64,000 nucleotides of DNA from Littorina saxatilis. Taxonomy: Eukaryota; Mollusca; Gastropoda; Littorinimorpha; Littorinidae. How positions within the stretch are numbered: position 1 is the first letter of the stretch; every line of letters begins with the position of its first letter. The stretch lies in assembly GCF_037325665.1 (NCBI RefSeq), contig NC_090258.1, forward strand, positions 38,370,956 through 38,434,955, in the 5' to 3' direction. The position numbers and the translations under genes are program-made. Under the pieces are notes generated by a model. That model was not told where the DNA came from and searched no databases. It saw only the letters and a list, made by a program, of their open reading frames with translations. This document shows, piece by piece, positions 1 to 12,600 of this stretch.

Positions 1-863
1 TAAATGTTTGCAATTGATTGCGTGTGATCTGTTTATAAAATGAAATATTGTTGAAAACTGACCGTCGGATTGCAGTCTCGTCGATGCAGCCGAAATCTGG
101 AAGGGGAACTACTCGTGTCGGTAGACAAAGTATGAGAGTTACTTTTCCTTGGAATCTTGCCAGCGATAAACGATTGTGCACGGCAGATCTGAATTCAGAA
201 AACAACCAAACTCATGGATTTTATATTGAGATTCATGTGTTCAAGCCTGTAGTTGCTGGTTTAAATGCGGCATGGTTGTATTGTTTGCTCCAGAAATGTA
301 TATTTTGTACATTAGAGTGTTCTGAACTTTTGAGTCGCAAAAAGTAGATCCACAATGTGTACAGTCTCTACCCATGAGCTATCGAGGATTCAGGCCCGTT
401 GTTGGGTAAGTGATTTTGGTTGTTGGGTAAGTTACCGAAAAATAACTAGCCCTACAAGTTTACAGAGAGAAAGAAGCAGAGGGGGGGATAATGTATGTTA
501 CACGCTTTAGGAGCATGGCAAGAACGTATTCAAACATAAAATCGTCCCTCCGAAAAATGCACACACGACTTCTATTTCTCCTGTTGTTATTGTTTCTTCT
601 CTTTACAAATTCTTAAACGCTCAGAATACTTAAAACGGCATCCCAGACGACAGTACTGTTCCCTGACGCGAATTTAGCTGCCCTTGGAAAGTGGCTCGCT
701 CAGAAGGCCTGTTAGTCTGAAACTATAAGGACAAAAGTTCTGAACACTAGCTTCCGTCAGAAAGTAGATCTCTCCACAATGGCTGTTCCTGTGTTTAGGC
801 TTGTCAAGCTTGAGTACACAAAACGTGTTTGTTCTCTCCTCAGTTGAAGCTGCGAGACATAAA
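1..863. other. Non-coding stretch, nothing recognised
   Basis: AT-rich sequence with no recognisable protein, RNA gene or repeat. An open frame of 99 codons near the start has low-complexity content, no recognisable domain and no convincing splice context, so I do not call it a gene. Confidence 0.4.
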
Positions 864-1009
864 TGCTATTCCGACTTGGTCGTGTGACAGAGTTTTCTTC
901 CACACTCGATTAGCTGATGTCTGGTAACTCAGTCTGACGGCTTCGTTAGACAATCAACGTAATCTCGTGTGGAAGAAAACGTCTGTCACACGACCAAGTC
1001 GGAATAGCA
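864..1009. repeat. Foldback inverted repeat (short MITE-like)
   Basis: Two arms of about 46 bp (864-909 and 963-1009) are near-perfect reverse complements, starting TGCTATTCCGACTTGG, and are separated by about 53 bp. RNA from this DNA would form a long hairpin. It looks like a small foldback DNA transposon. No clear target duplication or coding capacity is visible. Confidence 0.75.
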
Positions 1010-1146
1010 GGTATTATCATTCTTGTTAAAAAAAATAATTTGGTGGATGTTGAGTATGTCAGGCTGGTGGGAAGGAGGTTAGTTTGAATATGTGAAATAT
1101 TCTTAAGAGTTGAATAGATTGATACAGGTCACATATTATAGATCAA

Positions 1147-1206
1147 CTTTCTTTCTTTATTTGGTGTTTAACGTCGTTTTCAACCACGAAGGGTTATATC
1201 GCGACG
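1147..1206 (-). mobile_element. 60-bp LINE/SINE 3' tail (family C)
   Basis: Reverse complement of a recurring tail that ends GACGTTAAACACCAAATAAAG followed by an AAAG microsatellite. The 13-bp target duplication TATTATAGATCAA lies at 1134-1146 and 1207-1219, so this is a complete, extremely short retroposition event. The same tail recurs at 5432, 39342, 40167, 42580, 45558, 49829 and 58400. Confidence 0.85.
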
Positions 1207-1720
1207 TATTATAGATCAAGTTTGTGTCAATTAGTTGGTCAGTATAAAGTTCTCTGAAACATTATTTTATGAATGTGGAACAGCTTTTATTTTTCAAAAA
1301 TGTTTGGGGGGGGTGGGGTGATAAGTAGTGGAATCTTCCTTTTAAGACCTCTAAAACACTGATGGACATGACGAAGGCGAGTCGTATAAGCATTTGCTTT
1401 TCTTGTTGTTTCAGTGACCAGTGAGACTAAAGACAACACTCCAAGCTGTTCCGCTTTTGAACTGAATCATGTTGCAGGGGGCAAAGTGACGGTATTTGTG
1501 GCTGAAAAAAACCCCGGTAATCGTTCTTGGGACAAACCAGCCAGCTGCGCATTCTGTAAAACAAGTCGCGTAAGGCGAAAATACAATATTTAGTCAAGTA
1601 GCTGTCGAACTCACAGAATGAAACTGAACGCAATGCCATTTTTCAAAGACCGTATACTCGTAGCATTGTCAGTCCACCGCTCATGGCAAAGGCAGTGAAA
1701 TTGACAAGAAGAGTGGGGTA

Positions 1721-2177
1721 GTACCGTAAAATCCCTAGCATAAGCCCACCATTTAGCAAACGCCCACCCCCCACTTTGGACCAAAAGTTGTGCACAGGGG
1801 TAACTACCTAGCAAACGCCCACTCTGCTTTTTTCAAAGAGACTATAGGCTCACTTTCACTAGGACTTGTGCAGACTGTTCTAAAAGTCATCTTTTTCACC
1901 TTCTTTACCTTTTCGTGTTTCTTTCCTTTTTGTCTTTGTCCCCTCTGCTCACTCCCACCCATCCCCGACAAAGTGAATTAAAATTACGTCATGCTTTTCC
2001 ACTGACGTCTTTTGTCTGTCAGTGACGTACCGGTACTTTGACGGGCTTCCTGGTGGCCTGAAGTTTGTTCTTGAATCTCTGTGCCATTTTTGCAAAATGC
2101 CGAAGCGACAGTCTTTCTATGTCTGTCTGTCTGTCTGTCTGTCTCCCCTCTATCCCCCCTCTCACTCTCTCTGTCGC

Positions 2178-2270
<93 letters not shown>

Positions 2271-2501
2271 GATTGTCCTCGTTGGCCTTCTTTACCTCAA
2301 AGTCCCTTTTTTTCTTTTTTTTCTTCACTTCTACTCACACGACCTAACTTACATGCTCTCGGGGTTTGTATTCACTCAATTACACGGTTGAGCACAAAAC
2401 TTACTTTGTGCAAAGGGGTCTATCCCTAGCAAACGCCCACCCCCCAATTTTGCCCTAAATCTGTGCACAGGGAGGGTGGGCTTATGCTAGGGATTCTACG
2501 G
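1721..2501. mobile_element. Nested MITE with ~29-bp TIRs
   Basis: The left end GTACCGTAAAATCCCTAGCA and the inverted right end (2474-2501) match over about 29 bp. A TA dinucleotide flanks each side (1719-1720, 2502-2503). A subterminal block (CTAGCAAACGCCCACCCCC, then a TGTGCACAGGG box) recurs near both ends. The middle carries CTGT and CT microsatellites. No coding capacity. It is inserted in the TTTAGTCAAG-type element. Confidence 0.75.
2121..2270. repeat. Compound (CTGT)n / (CT)n microsatellite
   Basis: CTGT runs are followed by a CT tract of about 54 bp inside the nested MITE. Long open frames on both strands here come from the repeat and are not genes. Confidence 0.95.
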
Positions 2502-3222
2502 TAGTTGCGCTAAGAAGGATAACACGCTTTTCTGTACCTCTCTTTGTTTTAACTTTCTGAGCGTGTTTTTAATCCAAACATATCATATCTATATGTTTTT
2601 GGAATCAGGAACCGACCAGGAATAAGATGAAAGTGTTTTTAAATTGATTTCGACAATTTGATTTTGATAATAATTTTTATATATTTAATTTTCAGAGCTT
2701 GTTTTTAATCCGAATATATGATATTTATATGTTTTTGGAATCAGCAAATGATGGAGAATAAGATAAACGTAAATTTGGATCGTTTTATAAATTTTTATTT
2801 TTTTTTACAATTTTCAGATTTTTAATGACCAAAGTCATTAATTAATTTTTAAGCCACCAAGCTGAAATGCAATACCGAAGTCCGGGCTTCGTCGAAGATT
2901 ACTTAACCAAAATTTCAACCAATTTGGTTGAAAAATGAGGGCGTGACAGTGCCGCCTCAACTTTCACGAAAAGCCGGATATGACGTCATCAAAGACATTT
3001 ATCAAAAAAATGAAAAAAACGTTCGGGGATTTCATACCCAGGAACTCTCATGTCAAATTTCATAAAGATCGGTCCAGTAGTTTAGTCTGAATCGCTCTAC
3101 ACACACACACACACACAGACAGACACACAGACACACACACACACACGCACATACACCACGACCCTCGTTTCGATTCCCCCTCGATGTTAAAATATTTAGT
3201 CAAAACTTGACTAAATATAAAA

Positions 3223-5244
3223 AATGAGCAAAAGTACCAACATAGCGAAACACATGATGTCTGTGCACAAAAAAGAATACGAAGTCCAGGAAATACTGGC
3301 ATGCCCTAAAATGTCCCCCAAAAGAGCAATGCTGTTGGTTTGTTTGTTTGTTTGTTTGCTTAACGCCCAGCCGACCACGAAGGGCGAATGCTGTTGGAAC
3401 AACTGCGAAACAGAGCAAATTTCAAGCACAACCATGCCGTTTTAAAAGCTGGTACAGGCAAACTCATTCCCTGGCGCTGTCCTTCAGAGCCAGTTGAAGC
3501 AACAGACTACAGGCCTAATGTGAGTTTTGTCTGGGATTTTTTTTGGAAAAAAGAACTGTGGAGACATGAAAAGATATATGCAAGTTCACGAAAGGCAAAA
3601 AACAGGGAAGGAAAGTTGTTTCAAGATCCCAGATGCTGCTGCCTGCCGATGCTGACTCCACAGAAGGTTTTAAGGAGCACGTTTTGTCTTCAATGGCAGA
3701 TGATGATGTAACTCGAGTGGCCAGAAATGATGTTCTTATCGTGGCTTATGCCGAAAGGTTGTATCAGAAGCATGGTCACCGGAAGCACAAGAGGAATCAC
3801 ATCAGACAGAAACTCAGACAACTGGGTCGATTTGTGATTGCAGCCAGACAGGAAAAGTCAAATGTCACAGATCTGAGCAGTTGCATTGATGCCTCAAAGT
3901 TTCCCTCAGTGATTTCTGCTGTGCGTCAACTGTGTGGCTACTCATCAGTCAACAATGGTTACTGCAATCCATCTTTAGCCTTGAAACTTGGACATGGTCT
4001 AAAGAAATATGCGCTTGTACTGAGAAGTAATGTCTCGTGGAGGGCAATGTGGACCTGAAAGAACGATGCAGCAGCTATAGCAACATTAGCTCAGAAGAAG
4101 TGGAACAAACCGCATGTTCTTCCACTGACTGAAGACGTAAGGCGTGTCACTGAGTACTTAAAAGAAGAAAGAAGCAAGTCTCTGGCAGAATTAGTGAAAG
4201 AGTCCCACAACGCCAGCATGGCATCAGCTTGCAAAAGTGACATTGGCAAACATCATCCTTTTTAATAGAAGAAGGAGAGGAGAAGCTGCCAGAATGCTCA
4301 TCTCTGAGTACGAAACAGCAAGATCTTCCACCGCACCCAAGGATGACATCCTTAAGTGTCTTTCACCCATGGAAAAGAAACTTGTTGACAGCTTCCGACG
4401 AGTTGAAATCTTTGGAAAGCGTGACCGAAATGTCCCTGTGCTTTTGACCACAACGATGTGTGAAGAAGTTGATCATCTCCTTGCTGCTCGAGATGAGGTT
4501 GGGATCAGCGACACCAATCTGTACTTGTTTGCCAGACCCTACTGTTCATCGGAGGATCATTTAGCTGGATATGAATGCTTCAGTAGTGCAGCCAAGGAGA
4601 GTGGAGCTAAACAACCAGAGAACATCACCAGTACCAGGCTTCGTCAACACCTTGCCACTGTTTCACAGGTTCTTAACCTCACCGAGCATGAGTTGGAACA
4701 AGTTTGTGGGCATATGGGTCACAACATTGCATCGTGAATTCTACCGACTTCCGCACGACAGTCGTATCAGCTGGCGAAAGTCAGTCGACTCTTGATCTGC
4801 ATGGAACAAGGAAACATCAGCAGATTCCAAGGAAAGACCTTGGAAGAAATAGACGTTGATCTTGAAATACCAGACAACGAGGTGAAAGAGGAATACGAGA
4901 ATGAACAAGACAACAGCACCGAAGGCTTGGAAACAGAGACTGACCCAGTTGAGACAGAAGAATCTGTTCCCACAGCCACCTGCAAAGCTACGCAGTTGCA
5001 AGACAGCGGAAAACACAAACAAGAAAAATTGAGGGATTTCTTGACAACTGCACAAATGAGCGTCATTCATTGCCATTTCAGATGGCACATTGACAGTTCC
5101 AGTGTGCCGAAGAAAGGAGAGTGTGAGGCACTTATCAAATCTGAAAAATCTTTGGCAGGGAAAAGCTGGAACAAAATCAAGTGCACAGTTACAAATGAAA
5201 TTCAGAAGAGGAAGCGGGCAGTTGAGAGGCTTCGCAGAGATTAA
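3223..5244 (+). pseudogene. Crypton-like tyrosine recombinase, decayed
   Basis: Several open segments on the plus strand belong to one family of animal Crypton-type tyrosine recombinases. The N-terminal part contains MSVHKKEYEVQ and a C-x2-C...W-RHEKIC-type finger region. The core includes DAAAIATLAQKKW and ADLASR-position helices. The catalytic region reads TSTRLRQHLATVSQVLNL, then GHMGH, then, after a frame change near 4735, FYRLP. These are the R, H-x2-H and Y positions of the family. The C-terminal tail (about 5030-5240: KLRDFLTTAQ, LAGKSWNKIK) also fits. There are stops and frame changes at several places and a SINE piece at 3339-3386, so it is inactive. The assignment to Crypton is family knowledge; the sub-clade is not determined. 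Confidence 0.7.
3339..3386 (-). mobile_element. 48-bp SINE 3' fragment
   Basis: GTTT microsatellite plus the SINE end GCTTAACGCCCAGCCGACCA, flanked by AATGCTGTTGG at 3328-3338 and 3387-3397. Severely 5'-truncated insertion within the Crypton coding region. Confidence 0.85.
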
Positions 5245-5726
5245 CTGTATCAATGTTTAGGGCTTGAGAATGTGATCCTGAAACTTGTGGATACCACATT
5301 TAAGTTTCCATCATGCTGGTAAAGACTTGAAATGTTTGACAACAAATACGTGCCAGATTAACGTTCTGAGCTTGTTTGCATTCTGTACTTTTTGTTGGAC
5401 CACAATTTCCAAAAGTGCATGTCTAGCAGATCCGTCCCGATATAACCTTGAACGGTTGAAAACGACGTTTAACACCAAATAAAGAAATGTCTAGCAGATG
5501 AGTTGTGTAAATAACGTGCAACAGCGACAAACAATATTTGAACAAGATTTATTCTTGAAAAAGCTGCAACTTATATACTGGCCTGTAAAACTCAATAAGT
5601 CCGCCAACTGCTAAGTGTTATTTATGAAACACCGGTAAGTCCTTACCGGGTTGTCTCCGAACTGTAAAGTTAGAGGACTCCTCCCTCTCCTGTAAAGTCG
5701 CTACCTGTCAGTAACTTCACCAACAC
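5245..5726. other. Non-coding gap with one short retroposon
   Basis: Downstream flank of the Crypton relic. The only recognisable object is the family C tail at 5432-5486. The rest shows no domain or repeat that I recognise. Confidence 0.5.
5432..5486 (+). mobile_element. 55-bp family C tail, plus orientation
   Basis: Reads CGATATAACCTTGAACGG ... AACACCAAATAAAGAA and is flanked by ATGTCTAGCAGAT at 5419-5431 and 5487-5499. It is the only retroposon tail seen in plus orientation left of 59 kb. Confidence 0.85.
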
Positions 5727-6325
5727 TGTGATGAGAACTGACAAAGATGGCAAGAAAGTGGAGACAAACACGCTCTTTCTAACTTTCTGTACGGCAACTA
5801 TGCCTACCAGAATTGTCATTCTTTACGAAAGTATTCCGGTTGCACCATTTGTCCCATCTCCGTTACGTTGCTTCAAATGCCAAAAATTCGGACACAGCAG
5901 TAAACATTGTAAAGGGAAAGACATGTGCAGAGAGTCTGCGCAAAAGAAAAACACGTAGGTAAACTGTGATGGGCCCAAGCAATGCCATAATTGCAAAGGA
6001 CCACACTCATCATCATCCAGAGAGTGCCCTCAATGGAAGATTGAAGAAAGAATCCAAAAGGTCCGATCAGAAGCAAACTGTTCCTTCGGTGAAGCTAAGC
6101 AGAAGGTCATGTCTCAAATGGCAAAACCTTCCTTTTCACAGGTCACGAGTACTCCCTCTGCGACGCAGCCTGTTCCTTCAGGTGTTGAGAACTTTCTATC
6201 TAAAGTCACTGATCTCATGGATTACCTTGTGCAGAAAATTGATCGTCTAGAAACTGTTGTAGAGGCTTTGAGCAAATGTCTCGAGAAGACAGCTGTCATT
6301 GCCGATGATGTTGACACTGGTTGAC
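5727..6325 (+). pseudogene. LINE-B-related ORF1 fragment (zinc-knuckle protein)
   Basis: The translation parallels the middle and C-terminal part of the LINE-B ORF1 at 55700-57220. It includes KVETNTLFLTFCTA, the CCHC knuckle RCFKCQKFGHSSKHC, a second pair CHNCKGPHSSSSREC, and the coiled segment LVQKIDRLETVVEALSK. A stop after the first knuckle and lost 5' sequence show decay. It is clearly diverged from LINE-B, so it is an older relative. The end of this fragment (from about 6278) begins the block duplicated at 29660. Confidence 0.75.
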
Positions 6326-6422
6326 ATCAAAATTCTAGGTCACAACATTTCAGCAAATTTAGTGTGTAGCTTTTGCTTTCATGCTGTGCAACGTCTGTAT
6401 GAAGTAGAAAGAAAGGGTCTAG

Positions 6423-6659
6423 GTTGGTTGGTTTTTAATGTGCCTTCAGCAGATGCTAGGTGCTATTCGAGACCGATGCAGTAATTTTCTTTTTCCCTTC
6501 ATGTGGCAAGTTCTACGTTTCAGACTATTTACATTCAGATCTATCACTGTAAAAGAAGGTTCTAAAAATTAATCACTTTCACTTTTGGTACTTTAAATCT
6601 TGTAAAAAATCTTGATCTCTTTTAAAAAGTTAAAAATCTTGTCCGGGGGAACATCCCGG
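6423..6659 (-). mobile_element. LINE-A 3' fragment (237 bp)
   Basis: 5'-truncated copy of the LINE-A 3' end, from the CCAA-type tail (seen here as GGTTGGTTGG) to the ORF2 terminus (GTCCGGGGGAACATCCCGG). Flanked by AAAGAAAGGGTCTAG at 6408-6422 and 6660-6674. A single TTAA inside its tail is the unoccupied counterpart of the piggyBac target at 29815. Confidence 0.9.
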
Positions 6660-7289
6660 AAAGAAAGGGTCTAGCAAGCACCTTTGCTTTCCATTGTGTG
6701 AATCAACACTGTGATAGGCAGCAAACTTTCTCCTCTTCCCCCCAGATTCCTGTTGGCAATTCTGTTGTCAACACCATAAATCAAAGAGCGGCATTTGCTA
6801 TGAGATTTTTTATTTTTTTTTGCTTAACGCCCAGCCGACCACGAAGGGCCATATCAGGGCCGTTTTGTTTGTTTGTTTGTTTGCTTAAAGGACCAGACCA
6901 CGCTGTTTTAAAGGTTATTAGAACCACTAACCGATGACTGAAGGTTAGAGAAATGCACCTAAAGATTCCAAAAATGTAAAGAAATTCACCGATTCGTAGC
7001 TTTATCATTGTGATTTAATTAAAAACGTTCTGCCAAATTCGTCTGCTAAACGAGATTTCGAAATGGCCGCCAGTAGACGAGAACCGGATGTGACGTCATT
7101 TGGTGTTCGGAAACCGAAAGTTACAGCTTACGCTCAAGTGGGCGTTTGCCTACATCGAGCATCAACAACACGCCGAAGGAATGCGCACGGCTGCTGATAG
7201 CTATGAAGTATAGAAAAAAGGTTTAGGCATCAGTTGTCACCTTTTTCCGATGGGCTTACAACTTCTGCAGCAAGACTGATTAACTGGAA

Positions 7290-7495
7290 ACGGCTAACAC
7301 CATGTGCTGTGTTTCGCGACACTTTCTTCCAATGCGAACGCAGTTAACGGCCGGCAAGAAAACCTGGCACACACAAAACAGCTGTTGCCTAACGCAGTTC
7401 CAGTTCCGACAATTGTTGACCACTCACAGGAGGTCAGAAACCGGATACCAATGTCATCAGAACGATCTGCTTTCACTAAACGCAGACGAAAGGAG
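7290..7495 (+). pseudogene. THAP-like first exon, decayed
   Basis: Near the left end of the TTAA element one frame reads MCCVSRHFLP, resembling the C-x2-H-F step of a THAP zinc finger. A neighbouring frame gives KQLLPNAVPVPTI, resembling the AVPTIF box that ends THAP domains, then a basic run KRRRKE and a splice donor GGAG|GTGAGT. The first half of the finger is unreadable (stops at about 7195-7230). Weak by itself. The second TTAA element at 47429, with a clear THAP domain in the same place, supports it. Confidence 0.4.
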
Positions 7496-7960
7496 GTGAG
7501 TACATGTATACTGAATGTGTTCTGTAAGGGATAGGGGTTCAGTGTCACTGGGCGTTTTTGTCAGACTGACAGTATTTGTAGTGGAATGGCATCTGTTCCT
7601 AATTTTAAGCACATGTGTTAAGATTACAGATTAAAACATATATCTGTTACTACATGTCCGTCCCCATGCACCCACCTTAAAGTTCCCTCTCTCTCTCCCT
7701 CTTTTACACTCACCTGGGTAATCGATGAGTCTCAGGTTTAATCAGTGTCCGTCCATATACACATAGACATTCACACAAACACACACACGTTGTTATAGTT
7801 GTTATCTTTTAATTCAGTGTTGTATTAAATGGATAAAGAGTCGTTGATACAGCAAGCTTGCATGAATAATTTGCTGTTGTCCTTTTTTTCAGATCAGGTT
7901 CTGTAATACAGTAATTATAATTAATACAAGTACAAATTCATGTTTTCAGTCATACTCATA

Positions 7961-7964
<4 letters not shown>

Positions 7965-8051
<87 letters not shown>
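7965..8051. repeat. (TG)n microsatellite
   Basis: Uninterrupted GT repeat of about 87 bp inside the TTAA element. Confidence 0.98.
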
Positions 8052-8054
<3 letters not shown>

Positions 8055-8533
8055 AGCACTTTGATACTAGAATATTAAGCAGACCTATTCCAACAATACA
8101 TTTTGATCAGCAGTAAATGTAATGTCAAATTATGAACAACAATCATGTGAGCAGATATATCTAACAGAAACAAATAGTCTAGCAAAATAATACAACCAAG
8201 TACATGTATGGACATCATCATCCACATAAAAAAAATTGATTGTAGGAAGAGCACTCTGTGTTATTACCACTGCTTCAGTCAAACTGCCAGTTCAACTTTA
8301 TCTCTGTGGGTTGTTTTTTTCTCTCAGAGTAACATGGAAAAAAAAAACCTTTAAAAAACTTGCATGCTACAGAGCTGGATCATGCAGCATGATTTATCCG
8401 CATAGAAAACTACTGAAACACCTAAACAGAAATAACAATGTCTACAGAAAAAATCCACTGTTTGATTGCTGTCTGTAGTACTCCTCTTGCTAACAGTGGC
8501 ATTAAAATAATTAAAACTAAACTATGCTCTCTT

Positions 8534-8557
8534 GGGGGGGGGGGGGGGGGGGGGGGG
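8534..8557. repeat. Poly-G run (24 bp)
   Basis: 24 consecutive G. It could form a quadruplex; the length may be an assembly estimate. Confidence 0.95.
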
Positions 8558-9608
8558 AGTGCTCTAAGTGCTTTTTGTGTCTACATAGGCAAAACAAAAC
8601 TATGCAATGTTTCAGATTTCCTGACCCACCCTATGTTTTTCCTCCTTATCCTGGACTATTTTGGACTCTTACAAAAATGTACTTCAAAAATGACAAATCT
8701 TAATTTTGCAGGCTTACAAGGAAATTGACTCCTCTTACAACCAGAATACACCATGATTTCAAGCAAATAAAAAACTACATGCACCTGAGAAAAAAACACT
8801 TTAATTCAAGAAGTTAGACCTCCTAACCCCAGCTTTTCAATTCAATTCAATACGTTGTTGATGTTGATTATGGAGCTTAACGTCCTCTCAGGTAACTAGG
8901 GACCTATATTGGGACATGATTTTTATACAATGTTAAAAGTGTAGGGTGTAATGGGGGGGGGGAGGGGGACTGGAGGGTGACGGTGTGTAGTCGCTAATAA
9001 ATTTAAAGGTGCGTTTATTATCTAATACCAGACATTTTGTTTTGGCTGGTGTACAGAATAACATCACATAAAATCGCACTCGCAAAACATACAAAACACA
9101 TAAAATGTACACATCAGTACACACATAACCCAAACCACACATATCCATACCAGCACCATCACACACATATCCACATACATACTCTAGTTTGTACATTATA
9201 AAAATAAATACATTATGATTAGTATCATTACTAGTCAACTTAAATTAAGGCTCAAAATAGGTCTTAAGATGGATGTTATTTAGTGTAATGAAGAGATTAT
9301 AAAAACCAAAAAAGCTATGAGAAAGAAAGTATGAAAGAATTATGCCCATTCTCCAGTGAAAGTTCTGCTGATTGTGGTAACTTTTTTTTCTGTCTAAAAC
9401 AGGCATCAGGTTAACTGAACGAGCTGTTTGAGGTTGGTTGGTTTTTGGGGTTTAATGTCTCTTCAGCAGATGCTAGCTGCTATTCGAGACCGATGCAGTT
9501 ATTTTCTTTTCCCTTCATATGGCAAGTTCTACGTTTCAGACTATTTACATTCAAATCTATCACTGTAAAAGAAGGTTCTAAAAATTAATCATTTTCACTT
9601 CTGGTACT

Positions 9609-12600
9609 TTAAATCTTGTAAAAAATCTTGATCTCTTTTAAAAAGTTAAAAATCTTGTCCGGGGGAACATCCCGGAATAAAACCTTCAGTGTTTCCGCAT
9701 TGTAGTGTTTGTCTCGAAATTCTTGAACGTCTACACATTTTGTGAGAACATGTTCTAATGTCCATGGTTCGTCACATCCAAAACAGTATGGTGGATCTTC
9801 ACCTTTCAGCAGATACGAATGTGTAATGTGACTGTGCCCAATGTGTAAGCGACAGAGAACTGTCTCTTCTTTCCTGTTGAGGCGACATTGGGGTAGGCTG
9901 TCCGACAGCTGGGGGACGATCTTATGAAGTTTATTTTCTTCACATTCGTCCCATTCACTCTGCCATAGGTACTTTATGTACATGTTGGTGCGAGTTCTGA
10001 AATCTGAATGCTTTGTATGTTTGTCAGTGACGAGTCTTTCTCTGGCTTCTTTAGCAGCTTGATCAGCTGCAGAGTTGCCTCTAATTCCAACATGGGATGG
10101 CACCCATGCAAACACAATCCTTTTGCCTTCTTCAATCAGAGATGCATGTAGCTCTTGGATTTCGACCAACAGTGGGTGATCTAGCTGAGTTCTCTTCACG
10201 GCGGTAAGAGCCGATAGGGAATCCGACAGAATCAGGAAGTCTTTCTTTTTTGACTGATATACCTGTTTCAGAGCTAGCTGTAAAGCTTTCAACTCTGCAG
10301 AAAATACAGAACTGTCATCCGGAAGACGGGCCGAAAAGGCCCTATCGAGTTTAGGACCAGTGACAGAAGCTGATGCCACTTTACTTTCAGCTTTGGACCC
10401 ATCAGTGTATATTCGTTGATGGGAAGGAAACTCGGTACAGAACTGGCTAAAACACTGTTTAAAAATCAAATCATTTGTCTCTGACTTCTTTAACCTTGTC
10501 AGATCGAGTCGAACAACTGGATCTGGCAATGTCCATGGAGGTGTTTCTGTCCATCGATTTTCACTAACATGATCGAGTTTTATCTTTGATTCGGCCAGAT
10601 GTGACTGAATCCGAGAAGACAGAGGTGCTCGATCATTTGGGTGACTTTCAAAAAATTCAGAGCATTGTGGTTGAAATACGCATTGGTAGGCTGGATTTGT
10701 AGGCATAGCTTTCAGTTTCAACACATAATTTAGGGTGAGTTTCAGGCGTCGCAGCCTCAGAGAGGGTTCTTTGGCCTCAAAATATAAGGACTGTACTGGA
10801 GACGTCCTGAAAGCTCCCAGACAAAGACGTATACCCTGGTGGTGTATTGTGTCTAATAGCCTTAGGTTGGATTTTGCGGCTCCACCATAGACGACACAAC
10901 CATAGTCCAACTTGGATCGGATTAAAGCACGGTAAAGTCTGAGTAGGACTGTGCGGTCAGCACCCCAGTCCGTATGAGAAACCACTTTCAATACATCCAG
11001 AGCTTTCAGACATGATGTTCTCAGATACTGGATATGTTTAAGGAATGTTAGTCGACGGTCAAAGGTCAGTCCTAGGAATTTAAATTCTTCAACAACCTTG
11101 ACAGGATTACCATTCAGGACCAGAGAGGGTTCTGGCATGGCTCCCCTTTGTTTGCAAAGATGCATACAGACAGTTTTGCTGGTGGAAAATTTGAAACCGT
11201 TCTCTGTTACCCATTTTTGCACCTTGTCGATACATAATTGAAGCTGCCTTTCCACTCTATGTAGGGATTTGCCACGCACACAAAGTGCAAAGTCATCAAC
11301 AAACAAGGATGACTCGGATCCTTTCAGTACTGCCTTTACTATGTTATTGATTTTGATGTTGAACAACATGGGTGATAGAATGCTTCCTTGAGGAACACCC
11401 ATCTCTTGTTGACAGAACTCTGATAGGTTGGGACCAACCCGTACTGTAAACAATCGATTACTTAGAAATCCTTCCACAAAAACAGGGAGACGTCCACGAA
11501 AACCCATTTCATGCAAATCAGCTAAAATACCGTGTTTCCAGGTCGTGTCGTAAGCCTTCTCGAGGTCAAAAAATATAGCTAGTACATGTTCAGATCTCGC
11601 AAAGGCCTCTCGAACGAAGGTCTCAAAACGTACCAAATGATCAGTGGTGCTGTGTCCCTTTCGGAAGCCACATTGCACATCACTTAAGAGGTTTTGTTTT
11701 TCTAGGTACCACACCATCCTAGCGTTGACCAATCTCTCCATGGTTTTACACAGACAGCTGGTCAAGGCTATCGGACGGTAGTTGCTGGGGTTTGTATGAT
11801 CTTTACCTGGTTTTGGAATGGGGACAATCATCGCTTCTTGCCATGAAGGTGGAAAGGATCCACTCTCCCATATGTGGTTAAAAACCTTCAGCAAGACCAG
11901 AAGACAACTTTCTGGTAGGTGTGTGAGGAACTGATAATGTATTCCGTCCAGCCCCATTGCTGAGTTGTTGCATTTTTGTAAGGCTTGTTTGAGTTCAGTT
12001 ATACTGAACAACTTGTTGTAGTTCTCCTCATTCTGAGATGAGAAGTTTATGGGTTTACGTTCTTGGGTGGCTTTGATTTTTTGAAAATCTGTGCAGTAAT
12101 TTTCTATTGATGAGTTTTTTTCCATTGTTGAAGCCAGAACGTTTGCTACTTCATTCTTCTGGGTTATAAGGGATCCATTTACCACAAGGTGGTTAATTGA
12201 TGCAGATCCTTTTTTCCCTTTGATTTTACGAATAGCATTCCAAACTTTACTTGATGATACCTTAGAGTTTAAGTTTGAGCAAAAAGACCTCCAGGATGTT
12301 CTTTTAGAATGTTTTATGACAGTGCGACTCTTAGCGCGAAATCTGAAGAAAGTCAACTTCTTGCTAAGGGTCGGGCATCTGTAGAACCTGTGTAGACTTC
12401 TCTTTCGCTCAGATCGGGCTTCTTGGCATTCTTGATTAAACCATGGCACTTTAATGCGGTTGTTTGAAGATGTTTTTGGGATGTACTCAGTGGCAATGTC
12501 TTGTAGAGTGTTTGTAAAAATAGATGATGGGTCGTCACTTCCATCAAAGACAGTGTCTTCTGTGAGTTGGACAGAACATTCGGCAGTAAAAGACAGCCAG

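Larger units (their letters stand above)
1558..3222. mobile_element. Non-autonomous TIR element (TTTAGTCAAG family)
   Basis: Terminal inverted repeats ATATTTAGTCAAGT lie at 1586-1599 and 3205-3218 in inverted form. The interior is AT-rich, non-coding, and contains a CA/CAGA microsatellite near the right end (about 3100-3150). It resembles an abundant MITE that I associate with periwinkle genomes; that is recollection, not a search. The left edge may extend to about 1558. It is interrupted by the MITE at 1721-2501. Its right end abuts the Crypton relic. Confidence 0.6.
7496..9421. other. Non-coding interior of the TTAA element
   Basis: AT-rich sequence with a TG microsatellite (7965-8051), a poly-G run (8534-8557) and other homopolymers. 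No domain or catalytic motif recognised. Probably intronic or decayed. Confidence 0.5.

Noticed and set aside
48-347. 99-codon open frame at the window start
   Set aside because: No domain, no splice context, composition like random sequence.
1984-2429. Several long open frames on both strands
   Set aside because: They are products of CT and CTGT microsatellites, giving Arg/Glu or Ser/Leu runs.
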